Below, in pieces: positions 10,461 through 20,924 of a stretch of DNA of 64,000 nucleotides; position 1 is the stretch's first letter, and each line of letters opens with the position of its first letter. Under the pieces are notes generated by a model. The model worked only from the letters and a program-made list of their open reading frames with translations. It was not told where the DNA came from and did no database searches. The DNA lies in the NCBI GenBank assembly GCA_964006375.1, contig OZ023269.1, positions 132,052,047 to 132,116,046 of the forward strand, in the 5' to 3' direction. This DNA comes from Tillus elongatus (taxonomy: Eukaryota; Arthropoda; Insecta; Coleoptera; Cleridae). The position numbers were made by a program, and so were the translations under genes.

Positions 10461-10533
10461 GTCGAGCGTAGCCAAGTGGGCTAAGCCCTGTACATCGGAT
10501 AATCGACTCTTACATAACGAGTTCTAATCCTAG
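10461..10533 (+). repeat. tRNA-like module, Leu/Ser-type arms
   Basis: GTAGCCAAGTGGGCTAAG resembles the A box/D arm of a class II tRNA, and GAGTTCTAATCCTAG resembles a B box/T arm. No acceptor stem is paired. Copies lie at 39683-39756 and 62138-62212, always inside the (TA)n-cored family. It is therefore part of that element and not a tRNA gene. Confidence 0.5.
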
Positions 10534-11840
<1,307 letters not shown>

Positions 11841-11939
11841 CTCAAACCTTCAATCCAATAAAAAAACTTCAGTTAAAATATTTATGATTATTTTCTAATT
11901 AAGAAAATTCTTCTCTTCTTCTCATTAATAAGCATTTTA

Positions 11940-12260
11940 ATATGAACGTGTGAAGGAGGTTTGTGAAGTCATACATATGGCGTATCTTGATGTATTGGGC
12001 TGGAAACTGGACATTAAATGAGTGTGGTGTGAAGATAATAAAAGCTTTTGAGAAATCGACGGGATAATAACTTTTTAACAACATGATTTGGAGTACATAT
12101 ATATTAAGCAATGAAGAGCTAGACCAAGAAGAAAATTTCTGAAAGATCTGGCCCAACTGATGAGATGCGGACACCATAATGAAACAAAAAGAGTGCTGGA
12201 GGCAAATAATTGCGACGACAGGGCGGCATCCCCCTGGACTGCGGTGATGATTTATCAAGT
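11940..12260 (+). pseudogene. Possible RTE-type LINE relic
   Basis: A + strand frame reads WTLNECGVKIIKAFEKSTG and, after a stop and frame change, WSTYILSNEELDQEENF. This follows the C-terminal layout of RTE-type reverse transcriptases (WTL...K..AFE...R...WxxxIxNEE). Stops and frame changes throughout make it dead. The open frame on the opposite strand is a shadow. Confidence 0.3.
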
Positions 12261-12985
12261 GGTAGTAATTATACTTTCTAGATATTAATTATTTATGAAG
12301 GGAAACTTATTGTTCGGATTTAAAATTGGTTTCATCGTATAGAGAATTATTTTGTGGAAGTAATCTAATTCGGTTAATCCAAGCCCGTCACGAAAATTTC
12401 GTATATATTTGGAATTACACAGGAGAATTTATATAATGATGCTAACCTCATTTCACCTAGTGAAATCAATAACAGTATAGTCATAGTATAGCTCATAGAT
12501 AGTATTTTATTCATTGCAAACCACCCTCCGTTCAGAATTATTCGACCAACCAATTTGTAAATGGATGACACAGTTTTTTGGCGTTATCAAATAGTTTTAG
12601 TGGAAATACACGCAACCGAATCAAGTAATCTTCAGCGTTTATTTCGAAGCTTTTGGTTTGTAAGCGAAAAATAATGACTCTCAACTAAATCATACTGCTT
12701 CTCATTAAAATTCAACTAAGTATAGAAAGTAGACAGAATTTTATAATATTCTCACTCTTCAACAAAATATTCGAAGGCGAAGGCAAGATAATTTCAATTT
12801 AAATAAAAATGCTAAAATGGTGGCATGGTTTTCCTTATTTGTTGAAAGTTATCACGATGGAAAATATAATTTATTTAGTTGGAGTGAGTATTTGATCAGA
12901 TCGGTAGCCAAGTTGCTTTTCAAATAGGCTGAATGGATTAAGCACTCGTCCAAGAAGACTCAAACAACATTGATCATTTTATTGA
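12261..12985. other. Unassigned AT-rich stretch
   Basis: No coding region or shared repeat was recognised. Confidence 0.35.
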
Positions 12986-13149
12986 AAAAAAGTATGGACG
13001 CAGCAAGTGCGTTATGGTAGTGAGTGTCATAAAAATGTTTGTAATAGCAAATATGTGTTTCTTTTTCAAGAAACCAGGCATAAATTTTAGTTACCAGTAT
13101 AACCTATATAGGCGAAACAATGTACAATACTTCACTATGTGAAAACTGA
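12986..13149 (+). repeat. Solo end of the GTCTGGACGCAG family
   Basis: Begins AAAAAAAGTATGGACGCAGC and continues through AAGTGCGTTATGGTAGTGAG and the sub-terminal part (GTTACCAGTATAACCTATAT) seen in the family's MITEs at 42888 and 56827. No inverted partner end lies nearby, so it is a truncated copy. Confidence 0.6.
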
Positions 13150-13275
13150 GACCTGTGATGAGCACTAATAAGTACACTTGGAGAACACCCATATCACCAC
13201 AACACATCTTTCAGAGACCTTACGATCGTTTCGTTGACAATGTCAACATCTTCAGAGGAAGAAAACCCTCCACTC
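13150..13275 (-). repeat. Interspersed repeat, inverted copy of 190-310
   Basis: The reverse complement carries CTGAAGA, a perfect stem GTTGAC/GTCAAC, GAAA and CGATCGTA. Compared with the copy at 190-310 the catalytic CTGATGA is changed, but the stem-loop is better. It lies just upstream of LINE copy 2. Confidence 0.5.
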
Positions 13276-13305
13276 AAATATATAATATTCTAAGCCTATC
13301 TCTTT

Positions 13306-14157
13306 ACCCCAATTAGATGAGGATCGCAGACTCATGGAGGGTTCTGTCTCTGTGGATCTCGAAAAAATATAAGACTGGGGAAGTAGAAATCTTGTACAAT
13401 TAAACTCCACCAAATCTCAGTCTTGCTTTTTATCTCATAAGAGATACAGCAGCCCTAGACCCATCACAATGAACAACCAAGTTATTCAAAGTAATGAGTC
13501 CTTTTCACTTGTTGGCATTTATGTGGATAGATATCTCATATGGCACCAACATGTAACACCAATTGCAGAAGGGACTGCTAAGAAATTAGGTTTCCTCTTC
13601 AGGGCTCGCAAATACTTTTCACCAGCTAATCTCTATATCTTATATACTTCACAAATAAGGCCAATCCTCGAATACAGTTTCCACATCTGGGGTGCCGCTG
13701 CCGCTTCTACACTCGCTATCCTGGACTCCATTCAGAAGAGAGCTATACGTCTCATCGGCGACCCTACCCTCACCCAAAGGCTGTCATCGCTTGCCCACCG
13801 ATGTGCCGTTGGTGACATCACTCGCTTTTATATATATATCTGCACGGTCACTGCTCAGAGGAGCTTTTTTCCAAAGTTCCTCCACGTGCTGCCCCCAACA
13901 GATCTACCAGGGGAACAAAGCGAATGCACCCTTTTACTGTCCAGGTCACCAGACATAGAACATCTTGTTATGCCTGATCTTTTGTCCCGAGAACTTCCAA
14001 GTTGTGGAATTCCTTGCCGGCACATGTTTTTCCTTCTCCTCCGAACCTCGAAACCTTCAGGTCCAGAATTAACAAGTTGCCTCTTTCCTCCTTGTCGACA
14101 CCCACGGTACGATAGTATTTAGGCTGTAAGCCCTCGTGGTGTGTTGTTGGAAAAAAA
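13306..14157 (+). pseudogene. LINE (CR1/Jockey-type) 3' fragment, copy 2
   Basis: The best open copy of the LINE family in the window. A 217-codon frame from 13469 covers FSLVGIYVDRYLIWHQHVTP, LGFLFRARKYFSPANLY, IRPILEYSFHIWGAAAAS, IQKRAIRLIGDPTLTQRL and the tail of the reverse-transcriptase ORF. Upstream (13306-13468) the same ORF continues with stops, including GGSVSV-type sequence shared with copy 3. A frameshift near 13990 separates the last block. The 3' end (GTAAGCCCTCGTGGTGTGTT plus an A-rich tail) matches the other two copies. It is 5'-truncated, lacks the catalytic palm, and cannot be active. Confidence 0.8.
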
Positions 14158-15780
14158 CACTTTTTGATGGACCACCTGTATCCAGCTATTCAAAAAGCGA
14201 GTTATTTTATAGCAGCACAATTAAGTTCTTGATGTCTCTAAGATATATATCGCCTTTGATAGATTATTTCATAAAAATGAATGTTACATTTTTTATTGAT
14301 AATATGAAATGGAAGTTTAATTAAATTATTGAAAACAGTAAAGAATATCTGAATTTTTAATTTCGATTTCATCTTTTCATCTTTATATTTAAATGACCTA
14401 TTGCCCTGAATAATTATTTGCTTTAAGGGAGGTCTATTTATTTCTAAACCGTCTTTGTTAGAAAATAAAAAGTAAAATCTGGGTTTTTCTTTTGTAAAAA
14501 AATCTATTATGCTGTAAAATTATCTGGCTTAAATATAGTTTTTTTTTGTATTTTTAATTTTATATCCTGTTTATAGAGAAAATCAAAGTGAGACGTGTAT
14601 AGTACTACAAAGTCAAAGGTTATTTTGCTCTCGTTACTCTAAACAAATTTACTTTCCGAGCCAGACAAAGCATACAACTTTTAATAACCGAAAAGATTTA
14701 GGGACAATCATACCTAAAAATTGAGACATAATGAGCTCTAGTAGCAGTGGCTTTTACGTGGAAAGTTGTAATTTAATTTATTCAGCAATTTAAATGTCGC
14801 TTCACCCTCGAGGTACAGCTTATTGAATCCATTTCATTTTAATATTTTACCTGGGAGACACGCTCGGAAACGAGACAGAAAGTGTTCTCCTAACTTTACA
14901 ATGAACTTTGGGTAATTTTGCATGAATGAAATATGTAAGCTTAGGGTTATGATTAAGTAATACGCAGATTTCCACCTGTAGGCTTAACAAATTCACCCCT
15001 TGCTCCAAACAGCTTCCCCTAAAACTTAAAGACTTAAGTGGCCTAAGTGCAAACATCAATTTGATTTAATTTTCCGTTATACGAGACAATTAAACAAGGA
15101 AATTGATCAAGCGACTATGAAATATATGGTTGCTTGGTAACGAAAGCAATGTAGTTCTCCAGTTTGAAGTTTCAACCAACGGCATCGCAAGCTTAATTTT
15201 ACCGTAGCAAACAAATAATAAAATTACTATTTGCGAATTACGCCCTAAGTCAGTAAAAATATATGAAATCACGTTCTTGTCGAACAGGGTGGACGACGTG
15301 CTAATAACAACAGAAGCGTCTTGTCAAATGCTGCATATATATATCATTTTTGCTAATGTGGTTTAACGCCTGACGGCAATGGCAGTGGCTACACGTTTCA
15401 CAGGTTATATCTCAGTTCTGCATGTACAATTTTTCGAGAGGCAACGGGAAATCACCGCATTGCGCCGTATCCCCAAATTGTAACCACAACAGAGAGATCA
15501 TGTTTGCAGCGATGTCCTAAACTACATCAAACAAATGTTTCTCTCTTTCTCTCAATCTCTTTCAGGAAACAACTTTCTTCTCTCATCTTTTTTCACACAC
15601 TTTTATTCGTTTTCCATCGCTGTCTGCTATTTTTCTCCACGACCACATTTTAAAAGCTTCTATTTTACAAACTTTTATTTAATTTCATCTCTTTGTAAAT
15701 AGTTTATAAATAGATTCTCTTTTAATTTACTCCGATTTTCCTCCAAACACCCCCTAATATCCACCCAAACAAACTTTAAC
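14158..15780. other. Unassigned stretch
   Basis: The first bases carry TTTTTGATGGACCACCTGTA, which looks like the end of a TA-targeting DNA transposon abutting the LINE tail. The rest is AT-rich with no recognised gene or repeat. Confidence 0.35.
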
Positions 15781-16050
15781 AATAGATCTTTAATAAAGAC
15801 CATAACCAGAAGTCCCGTGGGACTATGTTATCTTAGGACGGCCCTGTCTCCACTAGGTCTACCCTGGCCTTGTATGGTCGTCGACAGTGACTTGGGAAGG
15901 TGGTGAGAATCCCGAGAGAGCGCCTCCTCTCTGAAGAAAACTCTATAGGCGCTGGCGTCCGAGTAAGATCCCGTAGGAAAGCGGTGTCCCAGAAGTTATC
16001 CCGGAAATTCCCCTCATTAGGGAAGACTAGCACTATCTAAAATTTAAAAA
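15781..16050. other. GC-rich island of unknown nature
   Basis: GC content rises sharply against its surroundings and both strands have open frames of about 60 codons (for example, - strand 15833-16033 with RDNFWDTAFLRDLTRTPAPI). I recognise no family. It may be a retroelement fragment or part of a host transcript. Splice sites that would make it a clean exon were not found. Confidence 0.3.
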
Positions 16051-17259
16051 TTCAAAATAGTGGTACCAAAATGGCGACGATTTTTCTCATTTATGATCTG
16101 ATTCGACTCAACATCGATGTGGGGTTTTCCGGTGTGACAAATGAGGGATTTATAGTTAAATTTTAGAAATTAAAAGGCAACCCCAACATGGTAGACAAAG
16201 TTTGTATTGCATGGCCCGATTCTTTTTGAAGTTTAACTTTTTTTCTAAGCATTAAGTGCCTTACATTCTTACGTTTATTAACTATAACTAACAACTTAAC
16301 GAACTTATTAGATTGTACGAGTATTGCACGATTATAATACTACATACTTAAAAACTTGCATATAGTTAAAATATAAATATGTATAAATCAAGATCTTCTC
16401 ACATTTGTTTCACAATAGTTATAAAAGAGATAGAATTACATGTAACACTATTTTCTTCTTCTTAGTGCTCTTTTTTACAATTTTCGTTGGTTTTTGATCA
16501 CCTGTTTTTTATTTAAATTATAAACGACAACAAGAAAACAAGAGAAAAGCTGCGAACTTGACTAAACTGTTTAAACATTATTTGCTGTGTAAGAAGAATA
16601 AGAAATTAAGTGAAAAATGTAACATAGCTAAACGTTTCTAACCATTTCACAATTATTATGCGCTTTGATTAATTTTTTTACAAAAAGTGCTAGACAAAAA
16701 GGTGCATTAATTTTAAGTAAATAAAGATAAAAACAAGTTAACATAGAAAATTTGTTATTGTATTCAAAAATTATAAGATTGTAAAAAGAATAGCTTCTCA
16801 TTTATTTCGTATTCATCAAAAATAATGTTTATAGATGAGAGGCTAATCGTGAGTTGACATTTGCCGCATTCAGTTCAACAACTGTTCTTTTGTTTTAATT
16901 CACTATTATTTTGTCTGCGGAATCAGTGTCCATTCGGCTAGTTTTCCATAACTGTGAGTGTAGGTCCAAATCAGCGCAAAATTCATTGATATATACCTTT
17001 TTTCAACCATTTTATTACTTACAAATTATTATAGATAATCTCTTGCACCCTCTCACTCCTCTTTTTATCCCTTTCACTCCACATTCACTCCTCTCTCATT
17101 CCTTAATTTATTATTCTAAAAGTAAGTACATACACTCATCTATATATACCTATATATACACACACACATGTATATATCATTATGTTATAAGCTGGAACTA
17201 TTTTTTTGCTACACATTATTTTATTTTATTTTTGTTCAATTTTTTAAGTTTCTTTTTTT
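16051..17259. other. Unassigned AT-rich stretch
   Basis: Holds a short CACACACA/TATATA simple repeat near 17145-17180. No gene or shared repeat was recognised. Confidence 0.35.
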
Positions 17260-17463
17260 TTCAATTTTTTTTTGTATTTTAATATCCTGGATAACTTTTT
17301 TTTACAATGTATGAGATAGACAATGGACACATAGCTTGATGCTCTGCGGCCGATCAGAGTAACTTTAAAACGTGCACAGGTGGGCATTAGGTAAAAGTAA
17401 GGTAATACATATAGGTTGGGAAACAATAGGTCAACTTAATCTACTTTCCATACAAGATCTGCA

Positions 17464-17700
17464 TCAAATGTTTTTACATATATCTTTCACATGTTTAAAT
17501 AAATCTAAATAAATGTCAAATTCTATAGTGCTAAGGAGTTGTGACCAATTGAAAAGCTTTGGAACACTAATGTTCCTATATAACTCATCTACAAATTGAC
17601 TGATTTTGCTTTGCCTAAGTCTGCATTCTAACAGAACATGTTCCCAGTCCCCGAATTCGCCACAATCACAAAACGGATTTTCTTTCATACCCATTTTATA
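17464..17700 (-). pseudogene. Non-LTR ORF2 C-terminal zinc-knuckle fragment
   Basis: Encodes MRLYKMGMKENPFCDCGEFG followed by DWEHVLLECRL and about 45 further residues to a stop. The CxCGxxxDxxHxLxxC pattern is the C-terminal knuckle of I/Jockey-type ORF2 proteins. Residues read upstream of it in the same frame belong to the inserted transposon's end at 17703, not to this protein. The 3' UTR with ATCGGCCGCAGAGCATCAAG-type sequence follows on the left. Confidence 0.65.
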
Positions 17701-17754
17701 TAGGCGCATTGAAAACGAAACAGACCGATTTGCGTCCAGAGAAATACTCCCTAA

Positions 17755-18537
17755 CACGTTGTGAAAAATGCGGAGGAGCTCCATCTTGTTGAAACACTAA
17801 TTGATTTTCTTGATAGCGATCATCATTTTCAACAATGTCAATTAGTCGAGGGTAAACGATATCTTCTAGTAACTCCAAATACGTTTCGCCACTCAAATTG
17901 CCATCAAGAAAAATTGGTCCGATTAAACGGTCTCCAAAAATGCCAGTCCAGACATTCAATTTCTGTGGAGTTTGGGTGTGGACTTCGTGAAAATTTCTTG
18001 GATTATTATCTGCCCAATAACGACAATTATGACGATTGACTGTAGAGTTTAATAAAAACGTACACTCGTCTGAAAAACAGATATTGAACAGAAAGTTTTC
18101 ATTATCAGCTCTTCGTGCAGTTATAACTTCACAAAACTCCAGCCGCTGATCAAAATCATATTCATTCAGTTGTTGTACAAGATGAATAAAATACGGGTGA
18201 AATTTATGATGCTTCAATATTCGCTGAATAGTTCTTCTTTTGATGTTTAAAACAGTTGCCAATTTTCTCGTCCTGAAAGTTGGGTCTGCAGCAATTTGTT
18301 CTAAAACTTCAATCTCAGTAGTCTAATTTCTAACCGGAAATTCACGTTCAGGATCCCGTTTTTTGTTGGCTATTGAACCACTTTGTTCAAACTTTGCAAC
18401 TAACTCCAAAATGTATTTTCTGTTAACATGTCTGTTCGGATGTCGTTCATTAAACAAATTTGCAGTACGGTTGGCACAGTCATAGTTTTGAAAAAAAGAG
18501 TAATTATTTCAACTCTTTCTTCTACAGAATACATCAT
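17755..18537 (-). pseudogene. DDE transposase (Tc1/mariner superfamily), truncated
   Basis: The start ATG is at 18537. The N-terminal helix-turn-helix region has a frameshift in a homopolymer near 18490 and a stop codon (18325-18323). The open main part (to 17760) contains FSDECTF (first catalytic D), a ...NVWTGIFGDRLIGPIFLDG block and QQDGAPPHFSQRVREYF (second D). The region that should carry the third acidic residue (SPDLxPLDF) is gone: the frame runs straight into the terminal repeat (SGRKSVCFVF). An internal deletion next to the left TIR therefore removed the C terminus. It cannot be catalytically active. Confidence 0.75.
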
Positions 18538-18600
18538 TGTAAAATTAATTTTCGGTAGTACTATCAAGTATCAAACCGACCGATAAACTGAAATAATAAA

Positions 18601-18713
18601 CCGCATTTCTCTCATTCTGATAAGAAATGTTCTGATAGTAAATTTTTTGTTTACAAACCAACAAAACATTGACTATCAGCACATTTCTTATCGGAATGAG
18701 TGAAATGCGTTTT
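18601..18713. repeat. Hairpin inside the Tc1/mariner-type element
   Basis: CGCATTTCTCTCATTCTGAT on the left pairs with ATCGGAATGAGTGAAATGCG on the right, in arms of about 43 bp with a ~25-bp loop. It lies just upstream of the transposase start. It could be a remnant of a nested MITE or the element's own regulatory hairpin. Confidence 0.6.
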
Positions 18714-19003
18714 TGCATCTTCAACTGTGAATAATTTTTGAACGAGTTGATAAAACTTCCAAAAAAATTAGTTTGCTGAATTCAGAAAAGAAAGAGCTTT
18801 CAAATGATGTAACACTTGACCCATGTTCCCTATTTAACATGTAAGGGTTGTTATCACCACCCTTAAGGGATTGATGTGACAAAGTTGAGTTTTATGTCAA
18901 AACATGTCCCCCTCAATATTAAAATTGCCGTGTTTCAGAGTTTCTTAAAAAAATATTTCTCTGGACGCAAATCGGTCTGTTTCGTTTTCAAAGCGCCACC
19001 CTA

Positions 19004-19168
19004 TATACTAATTGCCTTTACAGATTTGTTTAACGTAAGTTCCAAATGTTCCTTCCACAGCAATTTTCTGTATATCATGCCAAGATATTTTACTGAATTT
19101 CCAATGAGGTAGATGTCTTTGTTTATTACTATACTGTCTGGAATTGTGTGTTTTCTAACAAAGAAACA
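19004..19168 (-). pseudogene. Non-LTR ORF2 fragment, KYLG block
   Basis: A frame reads KHTIPDSIVINKDIYLIGNS, then VKYLGMIYRKLLWKEHLELT and LNKSVKAIS. This is the post-palm block of LINE reverse transcriptases (xIKYLGxxxDxKLxWxxHI). It is cut on the right by the Crypton-bearing insertion and on the left by the Tc1/mariner-type element, which explains why it stands alone. Confidence 0.65.
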
Positions 19169-20792
19169 AATTTTTTGCAATACCTGTTAAGTAAGTTCAC
19201 TTTTAATGACAGTTTTTTGACAATGTAAGTTGAACTTTTAAAGCATTTGTCAGTTTCCATGAGAACAGGACATTTTTCATACCTAGGTACGGTAAGACTT
19301 ACCTTACCTAGGTACGGTAAGTACTGCAAACCTATAAATAGCAAATCTGAATAATGAACAAATTGTTTGAGAAGATTTATTAATTATTATAATTCATCGA
19401 AATATTGAAAGTACAATTAGTCATATGATTAACAGTAAGGATTGACGCCATGCTCTTCTTTATATTATTATCTTCAGTTTCTAGCAATGTTAAATTATCA
19501 AGACTATCTTGCGGAGTATTCGAAGAATCACCGACCTCAATAATAGGGATTTGGCGAGAGGAGCTGGCTTCTTGGTTGCTAATATGAAATATCTTCTTAG
19601 CGACTTGTACTTTATTATTCAAGGAATCCGCCACATAGCTTTCAGCTACTGCCGAGGATTTCCACCCGCCATGCCTCTTCAGTGCTAAAATGTCAACTCC
19701 GCTATTAGCCAAAAAAGTAGCGGAAGTTCGGCGAAAGGAATGCCCAGTATATTTTTCCGCATTCTCCAAATGTAGAAATTTCGCAACTTCAGAAGGAATT
19801 TTGGCAAAAATATTTCTTCCAACTGGTTGGTTAGAGCATTTCCCATTTTGATACCTCAAGAAGAATCTCTGTATTGAATTTTTTGGTCGCAGGTTCATAT
19901 ACTTCCTCACTAATGCCACAAAGTGAAACTTCTCATTCTCATTGTCGACAATGGTAAAACTTCTGGATTGATGATTCTTAGCGTCAAGTATTCTGACCAA
20001 AATAATGTCTCCTTTATCAATAACATTATTGATTGTTAGCTTACATAATTCATCTTTACGGCAGGCACCTTCAATTCCCATAACTACAACCACCTTCTTC
20101 ATCAGGTATATTTGGTCATGTGCTTCACTTAAAAAGGTCTGAATTTCCTCGATCGTAAACACTTCACTTTTCTTTGAAACATATCCAATATTTTTCTTCT
20201 TTAAAAATGCCTTTAACTTTGCATATTTGGAAATATCAACATTGTCATTCAAAGAGATTGTCGATCGTAACATAGAGTATTCGGACCATAAGCTTGATGG
20301 AGCAGAATATTTACCTGATTTTTCCAAGAAATATGCTAGTAAAACTGTCTCACTGGTATGTATTACAACCTTTTTAGTGTGGCACCACTTTTTGAAACCC
20401 TCATAGCAACTTTCATACCTTTGCTTAGACTTTTCTGGTAAAAGTGACAAACAAGCAATACCTGCCGCTTCTTCGATGTCAGATTCTTCCATATTCAAAG
20501 TCACTTCAACACTAATTTTAATTCAAACATCACAATTAAAATACAAATTAATGTTTAACCTGGACCTGTGCTGAACTGCAGCCAGCGTTTAGTTTTGTTT
20601 GTTTACCCGTAGCGTCCTTAGTAACCCAACACAACAACCAAGTCACAAGCTACTTGTTGTTAAGTAGTATGTTAGAATCCATCTAATTAATTCGACTGTC
20701 AGTGCTGTCAGTCTGACATCTTTTCACGCAGTAATTATTAAAAAAGAATGCAAATTCAAAAAAAAACCATTAAAGCAGGTATTGCAAAAAAT
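19169..20792 (-). mobile_element. Crypton-type element bracketed by 17-bp inverted repeats
   Basis: AATTTTTTGCAATACCT at 19169-19185 and its exact reverse complement AGGTATTGCAAAAAATT at 20776-20792 flank an intact tyrosine-recombinase gene. Cryptons generally lack terminal inverted repeats, so these may be chance, host sequence, or unusual ends. The insertion lies inside ORF2 of the non-LTR element: reverse transcriptase sequence stops at about 20930 and resumes at about 19168. Two imperfect direct repeats of CTTACCTTACCTAGGTACGG type lie at 19284-19322. Confidence 0.55.
19380..20504 (-). CDS. Crypton tyrosine recombinase, intact
   Basis: A 374-residue intronless protein. Its C-terminal half has the tyrosine-recombinase catalytic set: R149 (GACRKDEL), K176, H255-x-x-R258 (TGHSFRRTSATF), H278/W281 (KRHGGW) and nucleophile Y290 (AESYV). 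The N-terminal half (EKSKQRYESCYEGFKKWC) is the helical core-binding domain. Insects carry many such Crypton proteins. They recombine DNA through a 3'-phosphotyrosine intermediate in the nucleus, without a DDE step. The frame is undisturbed, unlike the retrotransposon around it, which suggests a recent arrival or retained function. Met5 is an equally possible start. The C-terminal ~75 residues are polar and not recognisable. Confidence 0.85.
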   Translation of the reverse strand: MTLNMEESDIEEAAGIACLSLLPEKSKQRYESCYEGFKKWCHTKKVVIHTSETVLLAYFLEKSGKYSAPSSLWSEYSMLRSTISLNDNVDISKYAKLKAFLKKKNIGYVSKKSEVFTIEEIQTFLSEAHDQIYLMKKVVVVMGIEGACRKDELCKLTINNVIDKGDIILVRILDAKNHQSRSFTIVDNENEKFHFVALVRKYMNLRPKNSIQRFFLRYQNGKCSNQPVGRNIFAKIPSEVAKFLHLENAEKYTGHSFRRTSATFLANSGVDILALKRHGGWKSSAVAESYVADSLNNKVQVAKKIFHISNQEASSSRQIPIIEVGDSSNTPQDSLDNLTLLETEDNNIKKSMASILTVNHMTNCTFNISMNYNN

Positions 20793-20800
20793 TATTACTA

Positions 20801-20917
20801 AACCGTAAACTGTAAGTGACTCTTCATGCCTCGAATGCTTAGAAAACCTCGGCCCTACGGGCCTCGATTTTCCAAACTGCATTCTCTGCATGAAAAGTGT
20901 CACTTACAGTTTATGGT
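20801..20917. repeat. GC-centred hairpin next to the Crypton
   Basis: ACCGTAAACTGTAAGTGAC (20801) is answered by GTCACTTACAGTTTATGGT (ending 20917), and the complementarity continues inward to GGCCCTACGGGCC at the centre. This is one ~117-bp near-palindrome. It lies between the Crypton's right inverted repeat and the interrupted reverse transcriptase, so it arrived with the Crypton or is a separate foldback insertion. Confidence 0.7.
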
Positions 20918-20924
20918 ACGTAAT

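Larger units (their letters stand above)
17703..19002 (-). mobile_element. Tc1/mariner-superfamily element, defective, ~1.3 kb
   Basis: Terminal inverted repeats of about 48 bp: the left end reads GGCGCATTGAAAACGAAACA, and the reverse complement of the right end reads GGGTGGCGCTTTGAAAACGA. Both continue to ACCGATTTGCGTCCAGAG. TATATA flanks both ends, consistent with TA targeting. Inside are a broken transposase gene (- strand), a 43-bp hairpin (18601-18713), and a non-coding right part. It interrupts ORF2 of the non-LTR element between its KYLG block and its C-terminal knuckle. Confidence 0.75.

Noticed and set aside
10461..10533. A genuine tRNA gene
   Set aside because: A and B boxes are present but no acceptor stem pairs, and the sequence is repeated within transposon copies.
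11899..12258. A 119-codon open frame on the - strand
   Set aside because: The opposite strand carries LINE-like sequence, so this is a shadow frame.
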